From Sphaerosporella brunnea (taxonomy: Eukaryota; Ascomycota; Pezizomycetes; Pezizales; Pyronemataceae), in the NCBI GenBank assembly GCA_008704415.1, contig VXIS01000221.1:1-64000 (forward strand): a stretch of DNA of 64,000 nt, given 5' to 3'. Below, in pieces: positions 1 to 10,231 of the stretch. The translations under genes were made by a program, and so were the position numbers. Below the pieces are notes generated by a model. The model saw only the letters and a program-made list of their open reading frames with translations, did no database searches and was not told the origin of the DNA. The number at the start of each line of letters is the position of its first letter. Positions within the stretch are counted from its first letter, which is position 1.

Positions 1-966
1 TACGAGCTCTGGATGGTATCTTTGATTGAAGTATGTCTTAAATCGGTCATGGAAAACAACTGCTTTCACTACGGAGATGAATTCTACCACCAGATAAGTG
101 GCATTGCAATTGGCACTAGCGTCGCCCCCGTATTTGCAAACATTTATGCTGCGCAGTTTGAACAAGATCTTGATGAGTGGCAAGGTAAAGGGCTTCTTAC
201 CTATGTACGCTACATTGACGACATCAAATTCATCTTCCAAGGAAATAGAAAAAGCATGATGGAGTTCGTCAGATCCAGATCCTTTGGGAGACTAAATATC
301 TCCTGGGAGATCCATTCCGCCTGGGAAGAAACTCCGTTTCTTGACTGTACGTTCTTCTTTACCAAAGAACCTGTGGGTTCCGAGTTGCAGACTAAGCTGT
401 ATCGGAAGAAACAGAACAAACATCAGTATATTCCATGGTCCTCTGCAGACCCTGAATCTGTTAAACGCAGCTTGGTGAAGGCAGAGTTGACCCGGTACAT
501 GATCCTATCGTCTCAAAAATGCTACTTTGAGGAGAGTAAGCGGACGTTGTTCATGAACCTGCGCCGACGTGGATACCCGGCGGTCAAACTATCAGAGTTT
601 GAGATGCAAGTACAATATGAGACTCGTTTGTCGGTCCTCCAGGCAACTGGAAAGAAAGCGGCCGATAAGGAGATCCCCTTATTGATACCGTCTCTATACA
701 ACGATGTGTGGAATCATCTAAATCTTAGACCCATATTCGAAGCGATGACCTCAACATGGTCACGTAACGGTGTAGCAATACCCGACTCATTATGTGGCCC
801 ACTCATCAAAAGCCTTCGACGCTCTGACTCGTTTTTTGATAAGACAATCAAGTGGAACGCAAGAATTCTCGACTCCAAGAGAATAGGTACCGAGCGTTCA
901 TATGAAGATGCATTTAGTCTATTAGGCAGCCGGGCTAGGATTGAAGCCCTGCGACCCCGGCTATAA
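1..966 (+). CDS. Penelope-like element reverse transcriptase, 5'-truncated by the window edge
   Basis: The frame is open from the first base to the stop at 964-966, so the true start lies outside the window; the first internal ATG is at 13. Reverse-transcriptase motifs are visible: GIAIGTSVAPVFANIY (fingers/palm), then the catalytic YIDD within YVRYIDDIKFIF (YIDD at 211-222), then a PFLDC motif. The thumb-like segment LYRKKQNKHQYIPWSS, the later LTRYMILSS and the following RRRGYP are characteristic of Penelope-like elements (PLEs). The protein stops about 240 residues after the YIDD box, with no GIY-YIG endonuclease domain. Endonuclease-deficient PLEs (Athena in rotifers, Coprina in basidiomycetes) are known to attach to telomeric ends, and here a telomere-like tract begins at the stop codon. 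Role: target-primed reverse transcription of the element's own RNA. Assignment to the Coprina group is inference. Confidence 0.85.
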   Translation, partial: YELWMVSLIEVCLKSVMENNCFHYGDEFYHQISGIAIGTSVAPVFANIYAAQFEQDLDEWQGKGLLTYVRYIDDIKFIFQGNRKSMMEFVRSRSFGRLNISWEIHSAWEETPFLDCTFFFTKEPVGSELQTKLYRKKQNKHQYIPWSSADPESVKRSLVKAELTRYMILSSQKCYFEESKRTLFMNLRRRGYPAVKLSEFEMQVQYETRLSVLQATGKKAADKEIPLLIPSLYNDVWNHLNLRPIFEAMTSTWSRNGVAIPDSLCGPLIKSLRRSDSFFDKTIKWNARILDSKRIGTERSYEDAFSLLGSRARIEALRPRL

Positions 967-980
967 CCCTAACTCTAACC
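964..980. repeat. Telomere-like tract at the 3' end of the Penelope-like ORF
   Basis: The tract TAACCCTAACTCTAACC starts at the stop codon of the reverse transcriptase. It is a degenerate two-and-a-half-unit run of the CCCTAA telomere strand. Position directly at the end of an endonuclease-deficient PLE matches the known attachment of these elements to telomeric repeats. Confidence 0.75.
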
Positions 981-1660
981 AAGTACCGGTTCGAGTGACT
1001 ATCTGTGAACATGGTCACGTGTATCTTACGTGATGTTCTTAGTAATCAAATCATTACATAACCCTCCATTACGTGATGTGAGTCCCAAACTTTCCCAATG
1101 AGGAAACTTCCGAGGGTTGTCCCGGCAATCCGAATGGAGAAGGTTATTATGACGCTGCCGAACAGGGGGGTGTAAGATGTGCGCGCACATGCGCTCACAC
1201 ACCATGCTCCAGAATAAACGCGGAAGGGTTTAAAATGACTCACACTATAATACTGCCGAAAATGTCGGTAATATTTTTAGTGCTCGTATTTTTATAATAT
1301 GAGTTGTTTTGACCCATGCTTATACAAGCTGATGTGAGTCATTTCTCCCTTAAGCGGAGTCGTATTCATCCAAACAAGGTGCGCCCTACCCGGGCGGAGC
1401 GCCCTCGTCCGAAATGACTCCGTGACAGGGATTCATGAAAACTTTTCACCCACACCGTGAAAATATCTTCACCCACACCAAGCAAGACCTAAGGCTCCGT
1501 CGGTGAGTATAATAACAGCTGTAACCACCATAGTACTGAAGAGCCACCGAACGGCGAAAGAATAGTTGAACCCTATAAGGTACTCTATTCTATACTGCAG
1601 TTACAGCGCTCTTCACTTCCTCCTTAAGACATCTGTTTTCCAAACTTCCTAAGATCAGAA
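981..1660. other. Non-coding stretch after the Penelope-like element, with a short inverted-repeat unit
   Basis: No coding sequence was recognised. A perfect 12-bp inverted repeat, AAATGACTCACA and TGTGAGTCATTT, bounds 1233-1344 and could be a tiny MITE or a hairpin. A short direct repeat TCACCCACACC occurs at about 1446 and 1471. The function of this stretch is unknown. Confidence 0.4.
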
Positions 1661-1698
1661 CGAACCGACAATGCGACAAGAACAACAACAACAACATC

Positions 1699-2270
1699 AT
1701 GAACAACAACACCATCATCAACATTTATGGTCCCGGCGTGACCGTCATCGCCGGGCCCGTCTACATAAATGTCGTTGTTGGAAACGCAAATCCGGTGGCC
1801 GGAAACGGCCAAAACGTGGGAACCCACCACTGGCTGCTGCAGCCGCCGCAGCAGCAGGTGCCCCCGCCATACCCGCCCGCACAACGCCGGTCTACCCCCT
1901 CAACTCCCTCCGAACGGGCCCGCGCCCCCGGGAAGCCACCAGCCACCCGCTCCAATTGAAATCCGGGTGTTGCTTTTCCGCCGAGGGGCGAACCGCCCGA
2001 CCGCATACGCGGGGGAGTTCCGGTTCGTGGTCCACGCAGGACTAACGTGGATGGACTTGGCCAGGCCGTGTGGCGAACTCTACGGCATCCCGCCGAACCA
2101 GCTGGCGGGGGTCGTCTGGCAGTTCGACCACCGGCTCGTCGGGGACGCCAACGAGCGGTTCAACCTGCGTTGCGAGGTGGCCGCTGGCGGCAATAACTGC
2201 GGCGAATTGGAGAGGCTGCTGTGGCGGTTTGCTACTTGTGCGCCCGCGCTGCAGTCGATTGGTATTAGGA
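1699..2270 (+). pseudogene. Unrecognised protein family Z, copy 1, frameshifted
   Basis: An opening frame from ATG at 1699 (MNNNTIINIYGPGVTVIAG...) runs into a Pro/Gln-rich stretch. The reading then continues in another frame from about 1900, giving IEIRVLLFRRG, EFRFVVHAGLTWMDLARPCG and a Trp/Leu-rich C-terminal part to about 2270. The frame change inside the Pro-rich part suggests a 1-nt indel or an unseen intron. A second, more decayed copy lies at 7750-8040 with the same order: a Gln/Pro-rich segment, then EIRFPGRFQFLV, a stop, then AGLTYLARPC. I do not recognise the family. A T-run follows at about 2282. Conservation between the two copies is the main evidence that this was coding. Confidence 0.5.
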
Positions 2271-3797
2271 AGTGGGGTAAATCTTTTTTTTTTTCCACCT
2301 TGGGGCAGGGGAGGAGGTCGGCGGTGGGGCGGCGGAACGGATTTTTCTTGTTTTTTTTTTTTCAAGGCCGGTGGTGCAGGGTTCGTTGCGTGTCGGTTTC
2401 TGTATTGACCACTGCTCAGTTTTAAGGCATTGATGGACTTCTTCCGGTGCATGGCAGCCGCTCCTTTTTTCTGTGTGATAGTAATCCCGGTGCTGGGCCG
2501 TTTCTCGATGCGCGTGATCTTCGGTGCCGTGTCCTTGGGTGAGAGGAGTCCTTGAGGCGCCTTCCCCGACCGTACGTACGGCCGCAGCAACTGAGTCGGT
2601 CGGGGGGTCTGCCAGCGGCTTTGTATTGGCCACCTCAGCAGCCAAGCAGGTCGCTTCTTGGTCTGCTTCTTTTTCCGGATCCCAGCCACCGATCGCGCGT
2701 GGGGGGGTTCCTCCATTTCGACGTAGGATGCGGGGGTGGAATTGGGCAGGAGCGGCGGGGGGGGGGGCCGTGGCGACAGTAGGCGCCGTCATCGTCGTCA
2801 AAATGGACCGCTATAGTGTGTCGATCCTACCCACAGGTTTTCCGGAAAGAGCGATCATGTTGCGGAGTTTAGCGATGGCCTTATCCGAAGCCTCGATGTT
2901 GCCTGTGAGGACGGTGGTGACGTCCGCGATGTGCATCTGTGTCTGCATCGCTGTATCGTAGACGGCAGAGTGAATCGCGAGGCGGTCGCCCGTTGGTGGG
3001 TGTTCCATCGCCTTGTCACGGCATCTAGGAGGCGAGCAGCTTGCTCTCCGTCGCGTTGTGGAGTGTAGGAGGGGGCCTGCAGCTGGGTTCTTGGACTTAG
3101 GGTTAGGGTCAGGGTCGGGGCCGCAGAGGCGTTGGCAGGATCTGGAAGCGGAAAGCACCGCGTCTGTTATCGGAGAAGCGCTTAACTGTCATCCGGGTTG
3201 GGGTTGGAACGCGTTCCTTGTTGTCGTGTCCCAAGGCGGCGTTTTGGGCGCTGCCTTGGAGGTCAACACAATCGAGGACATCTGGGAGCTGCTCTGAAGG
3301 CCTGTGGTCATCAGTGGTGGCACGCAATGGGTCATTCGATCTTTGATGGGATCCATGGGATCCTGAGATGATATCACCGTGGGATTCATTAGCCTGGATC
3401 GGGAGGTTTCTCGATAGTTGGGCAATCGTTTTCCAGCAAAGCGACCAATGCGATAGAGAGATAGTCGTGTTATGAAAATTCTTAAAGGCGGTGTGGGGGA
3501 AAATGACAATGTCCAGAAGAACAAGTCTTTTGGCCTAACTCGGCTGCGGCGACATTTGGTAAAGAGATCCGGAAGGTGACAGCAACGGTTGTGAGGACCG
3601 GTTGAGGCGGGTGCATACAGTGACGATGCCGCCACGGTAACGACAACGCACGCAAAGAGCTGGCTGGCATTGAACAGCGCTCCTGTTCCCACTCCGCATG
3701 TACAACGGAACATACAAATCGTCCTGGTGGCACCATGCACAGCACTGATGCAATGGTTTCCCGCATGCGAGGTACACAGTGAGATACTGGGGCACAC
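2265..3797 (-). pseudogene. Long decayed minus-strand reading frame with two stops, function unknown
   Basis: One minus-strand frame stays open for about 510 codons except for a TGA near 3190 and a TAG at 2811. Both can be derived by C-to-T change from CGA and CAG. The middle part (about 3000 down to 2811) is helix-like (AIHSAVYDTAMQTQ, NIEASDKAIAKLRNM). The later part is Ala/Pro/Lys-rich. The frame has no ATG at its upper end, and its first 100 codons are doubtful because another frame is also open there. A telomere-like tract at 3097-3120 is read through as PDPDPNPKSK. The composition could fit a retroelement gag-type protein, but no zinc knuckle or other motif is visible. It overlaps the tail of family Z by only a few bases. 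Confidence 0.35.
3097..3120. repeat. Interstitial telomere-like repeat TTAGGG-TTAGGG-TCAGGG-TCGGGG
   Basis: Four consecutive hexamers read TTAGGG, TTAGGG, TCAGGG, TCGGGG. The first three are the same series seen at 25906-25923, although the flanks of the two sites are not alike. Confidence 0.85.
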
Positions 3798-4115
3798 CTA
3801 ACCCTACGCACCTGCCTGAATAATCGCTGTTCCCGATGAAGATTCTGCTGCTGCCACCTCCTGTTTGAGGTTGTCTGCCTTCCGACCCGTTCGTGTATTG
3901 CTCCTCTCAACTCGGCTCGGTTCGCTTGTTCCTGTTTGTTCCTGCTCTGTGAACTGTGCACCTTTGTGTAGAGCACTCCGGCTTGGCTACGATGGATGCC
4001 GGTTCTGCAAAACGCTTTTACTCGCTGCACAGGTTGCAGGGAAAACCTTGCTCGACGGTACGCCGTATATGCTTCGACACATGGTGGACACGCTGTGACA
4101 CGTACCCGGCACTTT
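3798..4115. other. No recognisable gene
   Basis: Short open frames exist on both strands but none has a recognisable motif. The stretch ends at the degenerate target duplication GGCACTTT (4108-4115) of the outer hAT element. Confidence 0.5.
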
Positions 4116-4188
4116 CAGGGCTGTCAAAATCCGGCCAGTCCAGGTTTGGAGGAGCCCTGAAGCCGCTTGATTCAAATGGGCTTTGAAA

Positions 4189-5462
4189 CAGGGCTGTCAA
4201 AAGTCCGGCCAGTCCGGCGTTGAGCGCGGCCTGAACCAGACTGATTGAAACGAGCTTGTGCCTGTTTGGCCCAGGCTTTTTGGATCGAGACCCAGGCGCC
4301 TACGGGTAGAGCTGTGCACAGGGCGATGGGTCGGGGCGCGGGCGGGCGGGGCGCGACGAGGTGGACCGGGGCACGACGGGCTGGATTGGGGTGCGACGGG
4401 GTACATCGGGGCGACATCGGGCTGGCAGCGGGCGGAGAGTGATATATGCCGCGCATTCGGGGCCGCTACGCATAACAGTCCAAGTAGTGCACAAGGCGCT
4501 CATCTAAGGTCACGGCCGAACGAGGTACCCCACGAGCGCTTCCTGATGCCGTCGATAGGCTGTACGCGAGTTCGGGGTATTCGGGGTCCGACGAGGTTAC
4601 CGGGGTTCCGGCGGGGTGGCACGGGGCAGATACGGGGTGGCCGGGGCAGCGACGAGGTGGCCGGACGCGCCGAGGTGGATCGGGGTACGGCGAGGCTTTC
4701 TCTGCCTCGTCGAGCGTCGCGCCCGTCGGGGCGCCCTGACCCGTACACAGCCGTACCTACGGGCACCAGCTAGGCGCAGAAGTATGGCGGGCCCGCCAGG
4801 CATCTGTAGTTATTGGCTTACACATACATCAAGGAAAGAAACATGAACGCGAGATACGGATTCAACAACCTGAAGGACTTCCAGCTATCCCTCCGCCGAC
4901 GGCGGTTCCAAGTCACTCAGCATACGCTCGATGAGCACCGGCAAATTTCTGCACCCTGCCTGCAGGCTGGCCGTGGTGAGAATCACTTCAGCCATGTTCA
5001 TCCGCCTCTCGTCCGACATGTAATTTCTGGGTTAAAGTGCGTCGAACCTGCGAGATTTGCGAGTAAATCGTCAGCATTCCCGCTCCGCCGTATCCAGACT
5101 CACCCCCGAGCTGCTGTGTTTGGGTTACTGCGCGTGTTTCGTGAGCAGCTCCTCTCCGTTTTATTCCGACTCTCGTCCGGGTTGCTGTTTTTTTGGGGTG
5201 GATCGACCAGCCTTTTGATTGCGATCGACGCTTTAGCTGCGGTAAAAACTGAACGATTAGCGCTTTTAGTGGCCACGAGTTCGGCACAAAGACCGACCCG
5301 ACCTTGATTCAGAATACCCGGGCACCGGCCGGCACCTATCGGATATCAGGTTTTTCTTATGCCAGCCCGAACCTGTCGGGCTTGCGGCATCACCGGCCCG
5401 ACCTGACCCTCTCCGTGGGGCCCCGTTTGACCTGGCGGCCGGCCGGACTATTGACAACCCGG
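4189..5462 (+). mobile_element. Inner hAT-1 element inserted in the outer copy, perfect 8-bp target duplication
   Basis: Starts CAGGGCTGTCAAAAGTCCGG (4189) and ends GGACTATTGACAACCCGG (5462); the last bases differ from the family end by two substitutions. An exact 8-bp direct repeat CTTTGAAA flanks it (4181-4188 and 5463-5470), the hallmark of hAT insertion. Open frames inside show no transposase motif. It carries a hAT-2 element at 4307-4755; without that it would be about 817 bp. Confidence 0.9.
4307..4755 (+). mobile_element. hAT-2 MITE nested in the inner hAT-1 element, perfect 8-bp target duplication
   Basis: The element starts TAGAGCTGTGCACAGGGC and ends with a diverged complement (ACACAGCCGTA). 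It is GC-rich and non-coding. Exact octamers CCTACGGG flank it (4299-4306 and 4756-4763). The related hAT-1 copy at 11404 lacks the insertion and reads GCGCCTACAGGCACC at the same place, so the empty site is visible in this window. Close relatives lie at 15252-15701 and 46597-46906. Confidence 0.92.
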
Positions 5463-6061
5463 CTTTGAAAATTGCGGTGAACACCCGGCGCGGGGCGGAC
5501 CCGCCAGGCACGGGTACTGTCTTTGCTTACACTGAGAGCCAGAAAAAGAAAACGAAAGCGAGATGCAGATGAAGCCCCTACCCATCCATCTCCACCGCCG
5601 ACCTGATGAATTTGTGAACCCGCCCCATATACAAGACCTTCCCTCGCCCAGGACTTGAGGTAGTGTATGGCTTCGATTACATCATCTCCCAACGGCCCCC
5701 TTCTGATCCGTGATAGTGTATCAACCTCTGGGAGCTGTTAGCAATGCTCTGAATTAGGTTCAGCAGAGCGTCTCACCCGCTGAACCAACGCTCTGCTCCA
5801 GCAGACATTGCATCGATTGCGTTCCGCTCCGTTTTATTCCGCCTCTTCTCCAGGCTGTAGCTATTGGGTCAAGGGTGGGCGCATTCTGGCGGTGATCGAC
5901 AAGTCAATCGTTCGCTTTCGACGCTTTAGCTCCTGCGGAACAAGCACCCGGCGTTTTTAGTGGCGCTGAGTTCGGACCGCTGACCGAACCGAACCGATCT
6001 TGACCTGACCCACTCCGTGGGGTTGGCGAGCGGCCGGACTATTGACTGCCCTGGGCACATC

Positions 6062-7214
6062 CAGGATTTGCCACTCCCTCGCCCCGCCGTGGAGACCTCA
6101 CTTTCCCAGAAGCACCTCAATCCGCGGCCTGCTTTTGTTTGTAACAAAATTTATTGTGCGCATGCGACCGTGAACGACCATGACACACGCTTGCTGTCCC
6201 CTCCCATTCCTGTCCAACCCCTCAGTGAGACAATCTGGTCGGCCAACTGCGGCCCCGAAATCACCAGAATGTAAAACGTTGAAGAGAATTCGTGACCTGC
6301 TAGTTTTGAGCCAACATCCTTCCTACACTTGAGTAGGTCATCATGCAGTGCTCGGCCAATGCACCGCTGAAGCAAGCAACGACGTCACAATCGGCGCCTA
6401 CAAAAGCTGGCTGCGCTCACGGCGGTTGAATTGACGAGTTCATCCTGCAATGTGAGCACCACAGAGTCTTCAGCGTCGTTTGCCTGTACCATATCCGCTA
6501 AACACCCGGTACTGGAATTGTACTTGTACAGTCAACACTACCGTGTTCTACGTTGAAATACACTTCGGTGTAGATGGCCGTGTGTGGCTTTCAGAGTTTG
6601 CTGTGAACCGGCGGTGAAGCATATGGAGTGGTACGATTACAGAATCCATCGCTGGCGGCAACGATGGTGGTGATAACGCGGGTGCCGGCTATAAGCTTGA
6701 CTTCAAATGCCCGCGCAGCTGCGTGCAATCCTCCACCGCAGGCAGCATCACATCACCTCGCGAACCCCAGGCTGCAGCCATCTGACCGCTCAACGCTACG
6801 TAAAATGCGGCGCGGATATCATGATTGGCGCGGCAGCACCGGCAATCACAACTGAACCCCAGGTCAACAGGGCGGGCGGTGTGACAACAAAGTCCGCGAG
6901 TCGGAGTGCAAGCGCAAGATACGACCACCGAGCGTCCTCGGCAGAGCTCGAACGTCCAGTGTCGTCGAGAGGATGACCACACCTACGCACTGGCAGTCTC
7001 GCGGTTTTTACAGGCTCGCAGCTAGGCCTGCACCGGTGGTCAATAAGGTTGGTGTTTTGACCGCGGCGGCTGGCTAAGCTATCAGCTTCATTCGCCAGTA
7101 GCGTTATATCAGGGGTTCTATTATATTGGCATTGTATTATCGTTATGTTAGCCTTATATGCGACAGCAGAGTAACGCCGACAATGCGATAGACGAAGAGC
7201 TGACCCCACTGTGG
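6062..7214. other. No gene supported
   Basis: A minus-strand frame at 6796-7269 may be the degraded continuation of the LINE fragment at 7215-7451 (its start SYYNRRRP... leads into this stretch), but no cysteine knuckle or other LINE C-terminal motif is visible. The rest shows only short frames. Confidence 0.35.
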
Positions 7215-7451
7215 TCAAGGCCGTCTGCGGTTGTAATAGCTCTTGGACTTGCAGTGTGCAATCATCCATGCTTCCCTATAGTTGGCCTTGACTTCGCTGA
7301 CTCTGCAGCCAACCGTAGGGAGTGAAGTCGTGCGGGCGAGGTCTGCCGCGATGGCCTCCGCGTGGCCCTCCGCTGCCTCCTTTGCACCATGGTCTGCCAG
7401 TTCGTTGCCCGCGTCGCATGAGGGGGTGTGCTGATTGCTTGATTGGAACAC
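7215..7451 (-). pseudogene. LINE fragment: C-terminal end of an RNase H domain
   Basis: The minus-strand frame carries AGNELADHGAKEAAEG, which matches the end of the RNase H domain of Tad-like fungal LINEs (GNE.AD..AK.A). It is followed by a tail ending KSKSYYNRRRP, also typical of the region after RNase H in these elements. The upstream reverse transcriptase is not recognisable in this frame. This is a relic, not a working element. Confidence 0.6.
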
Positions 7452-7749
7452 TTGCCGTAAGTCTATATGGGCCAGATAGCAACTTTACCGCGCAATAAGT
7501 TACTATCCGACCGATGGATCCAGCGATCGACGATGGGGTCCCCCTCATCGCGATGATCGAAGGGCGATAGCAAGCGGGCGGCACAGCCATAAAATGGAGG
7601 TATCGGCACCGGGCGGAATGCCGGACGGTCACTGTTAATTCCCACCGGGCCGGCTCTATACCCACCATGGACCAGGCTTCCCCCACAACGGCATCTTCCT
7701 TGTCATTTGTGGTCTTCTGAAGCCGTAGGGCGGTAGCAACGTTTGCTTT

Positions 7750-8040
7750 TGGGTGCCTGGAACGTCGTCATCAAGGGACCACGGCACGGCCAGCAACAGG
7801 GCTGGCAGCCTGCCGCAGCAGGGCTCACAGCTACGCCCTACCGCCGCGCCCGCACTCCCGATACACCACCGGTCACCCCCTGCACCTCCGCCGCGGACCG
7901 TGTCGCCAATTGCTTCTGGTCCGGCGAGATTTAACGGTGAGATCCGATTCCCCGGAAGATTCCAGTTCCTGGTGTAGGCGGGGCTCACCTACCTAGCCAG
8001 GCCATGCGCCAAACCTGTGCTTTGCGGGCCAGCACGTTAA
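7750..8040 (+). pseudogene. Family Z, copy 2, heavily decayed
   Basis: Homologous to the segment at about 1790-2090. Shared order: GGCTG-rich Gln/Pro codons, then a FNGEIRFPGRFQFLV block matching the YAGEFRFVV block of copy 1, then a TAG stop at the place of a His codon, then AGLTYLARPC matching AGLTWMDLARPC. The distance between the copies is about 6 kb. The N-terminal part of copy 1 is not clearly present. Confidence 0.45.
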
Positions 8041-9535
8041 TCAAGTTTGTCTTCCATATGCGATTGGGAACAATAATTCCTCACCTCTCAGCGTGCCGTC
8101 CGTTCCGCTGTCCGCCCTTCATTGATGGTATCTTGTTGCATCCGCAGCCACTCGAAATACCAAGTTACTGAACAAACAGTTAACGTCGGAGGTAAGACCC
8201 AAGAAAGAAAACTCAGTCGTAGCAGCATTGAAAGGCGATGGCCTCAAGGGGTAGGCTACTGCAAGTCCCCTTGTTCCCACTCCTCTCCCGACAATGATGA
8301 GGAATTGTTCTCCTCTTTATTCTCCTCCCCAGAGACCACCACACTTTGTACCACCTCTGTGTCCCGGTGGACCAGCAGGATCCGCGAGGTGGCCTTGACC
8401 AGCCGACATAGCTCAGCAATTGACCGCCACCTTCATGCATCTCGTTTCTGTCCGACCTGTCTCTCCGCCGAGCGCTAAAGTGTGTGAACTTGTGAAGCCA
8501 TCGGTTGCGCTCTTTGAAGTGTTCGCTCTGGTGCGCGCTTGCCGAACACAGAAAGAACACTGGAAACTCGTCGCAGTCTCTGTTATGAGGCGTCATCTAG
8601 GGATAGGGTGCTCTGATTGCATGCGTTTCCCAATACCGAGCTGCCTGCGCTTGTGTGTTTGGCCTGAGCCCTAGATGAAAGAAAGTTTTCTTATGCGGTG
8701 CGTAGGAGCCGCGGTGACACCCACTGCATGACGTGGTGCCTTCGTGCTTTTAGACCTTGGCCTGGAGCGGAGTCAAATTTCCCGGCCGTAAGAGCGCTTC
8801 GATGGAGGCTTTGGATGGAGACGATAGCCAATTTGACATCGCAGTGTATTCATTCAATGGACTCTAGCGGCGCCGGGTTACCAAACGACCGGTATGCGTG
8901 TAGGAGTGACGGCACGAACGGGAGACGGCGATGTTGTAGTAACGATGACGATGCGAGTAATATTGTGGATTAGGACAAGGCACCCGTCCCCGAACTGTAT
9001 CTATCCGCAAACAGACAGTTGAACCCTAAACTGGAGGCTGGTCCAGTCCTCTGCACGCATGGACCACGTTTTCCAATAGCGGACTGGATCACCCCACTCC
9101 TCCCCCGAGTGCGGACGTGACTGGACTATCGCAGACCGTCCAGCACGACGTGCGAACCACGCCGGGCGGTGAGGGAGACTGGCGTGAATCTTGAGTAATC
9201 CAAGCCATCCCGCTGGATCAAACACGATCTCCCGTTTCCCACATACTGCACCCTCTCCGTCCATACCCAACCAGCTCGCAGCTAGTACGACAACCTCGCC
9301 ATGTCGGCGGCTCCTAGCAGTGGCTTCGCCGCCGATATTCAACTCCATCCTGGCCTATCTGCACACTGGGAGTCTGCCATGCTCCTGCTGACGGCGAGGA
9401 CGACGTTATTCAGGCGTTCTACAATATACCAGGCGGAAAGTGGGTGAAACAATAACAAAAGAGGCCTTGCAAAGAGCAAGCAGTGGATCTCGGCGTGGAC
9501 GGTATTTCTCTAGGCATTTTTGGAGCGCAATTTCC
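8041..9535. other. No gene supported
   Basis: Several frames of 80-130 codons are open (plus strand near 8122-8674, minus strand near 9001-9348) but none shows a recognisable domain, intron signal or second copy in the window. Nothing can be named. Confidence 0.4.
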
Positions 9536-9539
9536 GGAT

Positions 9540-9690
9540 CTGCTGCCCGCACAGTGGCGCTGGGTACCGATCCGCTCCATGGGGTAAAGTTGAATGCACA
9601 CCGGTTCCCTTCAGAGGCAGGAATGGTGAGATATTACGCCGGTATCTGCGCTTCAAGTGTTCCCAGGGAATAGCTCTTCTTCGTGTGAGT
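9540..9690 (+). pseudogene. hAT transposase C-terminal (dimerisation) relic
   Basis: The plus-strand frame reads TDPLHGVKLNAHRFPSEAG then YYAGICASSVPRE, then TAG and LFF. This is the hAT dimerisation signature (DPL.WW..N..RFP.LA.MA..YL...ASSV..E.LFS) with Trp-Trp degraded to Gly-Val and the Gln codon before LF changed to TAG. A better-preserved version on the opposite strand is at 17304-17608. No terminal repeats were found for this copy. Confidence 0.6.
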
Positions 9691-9714
9691 CTGGACACCG
9701 CCAAACCGCTCATG

Positions 9715-10231
9715 TGTTGCGCTGAGCCACTGACGCGGTGCGCGAGGATATTACCACCGGGAAGGAAGTGGTACTGCCCATGAACGGAGTGGCGTTCAGG
9801 TTATATTCAATGACCTTGGTCAGTCGTTTGTGACTTTGGACTTGGCAAGCCGAACAGCAGCGACGTCCGGGCTTCACTCTACCACCACGCCCGACGCACG
9901 CCACAATTTCCAACACCCAATGTCCGCTGTGATCGACAAAATCATGTACATTGAGTCTATTCACTTTTTTAAACGCAAATTCCGGTTAACCATTCCTGAA
10001 AGCCCTAGTTCGTCATCAGATGGGACCGCGTTGTCCCGAATGCAATGAAGGAGGGTGATTGCATCTGCGGCACGCTGTGATCCTCCATTTTACGGTGCCC
10101 AGCTGCAGCTAGCTCTTCAGCTAAAGCTCCGGGCAATTTGGGCCAATACCGAGGCCACATACGCATGTTGGCGGTTTCCCTGGACAGACGGTTTCACTGT
10201 TTTGAGATTAAGCCATCACCCGTTGAAAGAA
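9715..10231. other. No gene supported
   Basis: Only short frames without motifs or second copies. No repeat was recognised. Confidence 0.4.

Larger units (their letters stand above)
4116..6053 (+). mobile_element. Outer non-autonomous hAT-type element (family hAT-1), split by a nested copy
   Basis: The left end is CAGGGCTGTCAAAATCCGG at 4116 and the right end is CCGGACTATTGACTGCCCTG ending at 6053, so the termini are inverted repeats of the CAGGGCTGTCAA type common among hAT elements. Flanking octamers GGCACTTT (4108-4115) and GGCACATC (6054-6061) agree at 6 of 8 positions and look like an aged target duplication. Removing the nested element leaves about 656 bp, close to the 539-bp related copy at 11404. 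No transposase is encoded, so it would have needed one in trans. Confidence 0.75.

Noticed and set aside
2042..2716. A 224-codon minus-strand frame opposite family Z
   Set aside because: It is explained as an overlap of the family-Z coding region and of poly-T/GC-rich DNA; it disagrees with the frame that continues from 3797 to 2265.
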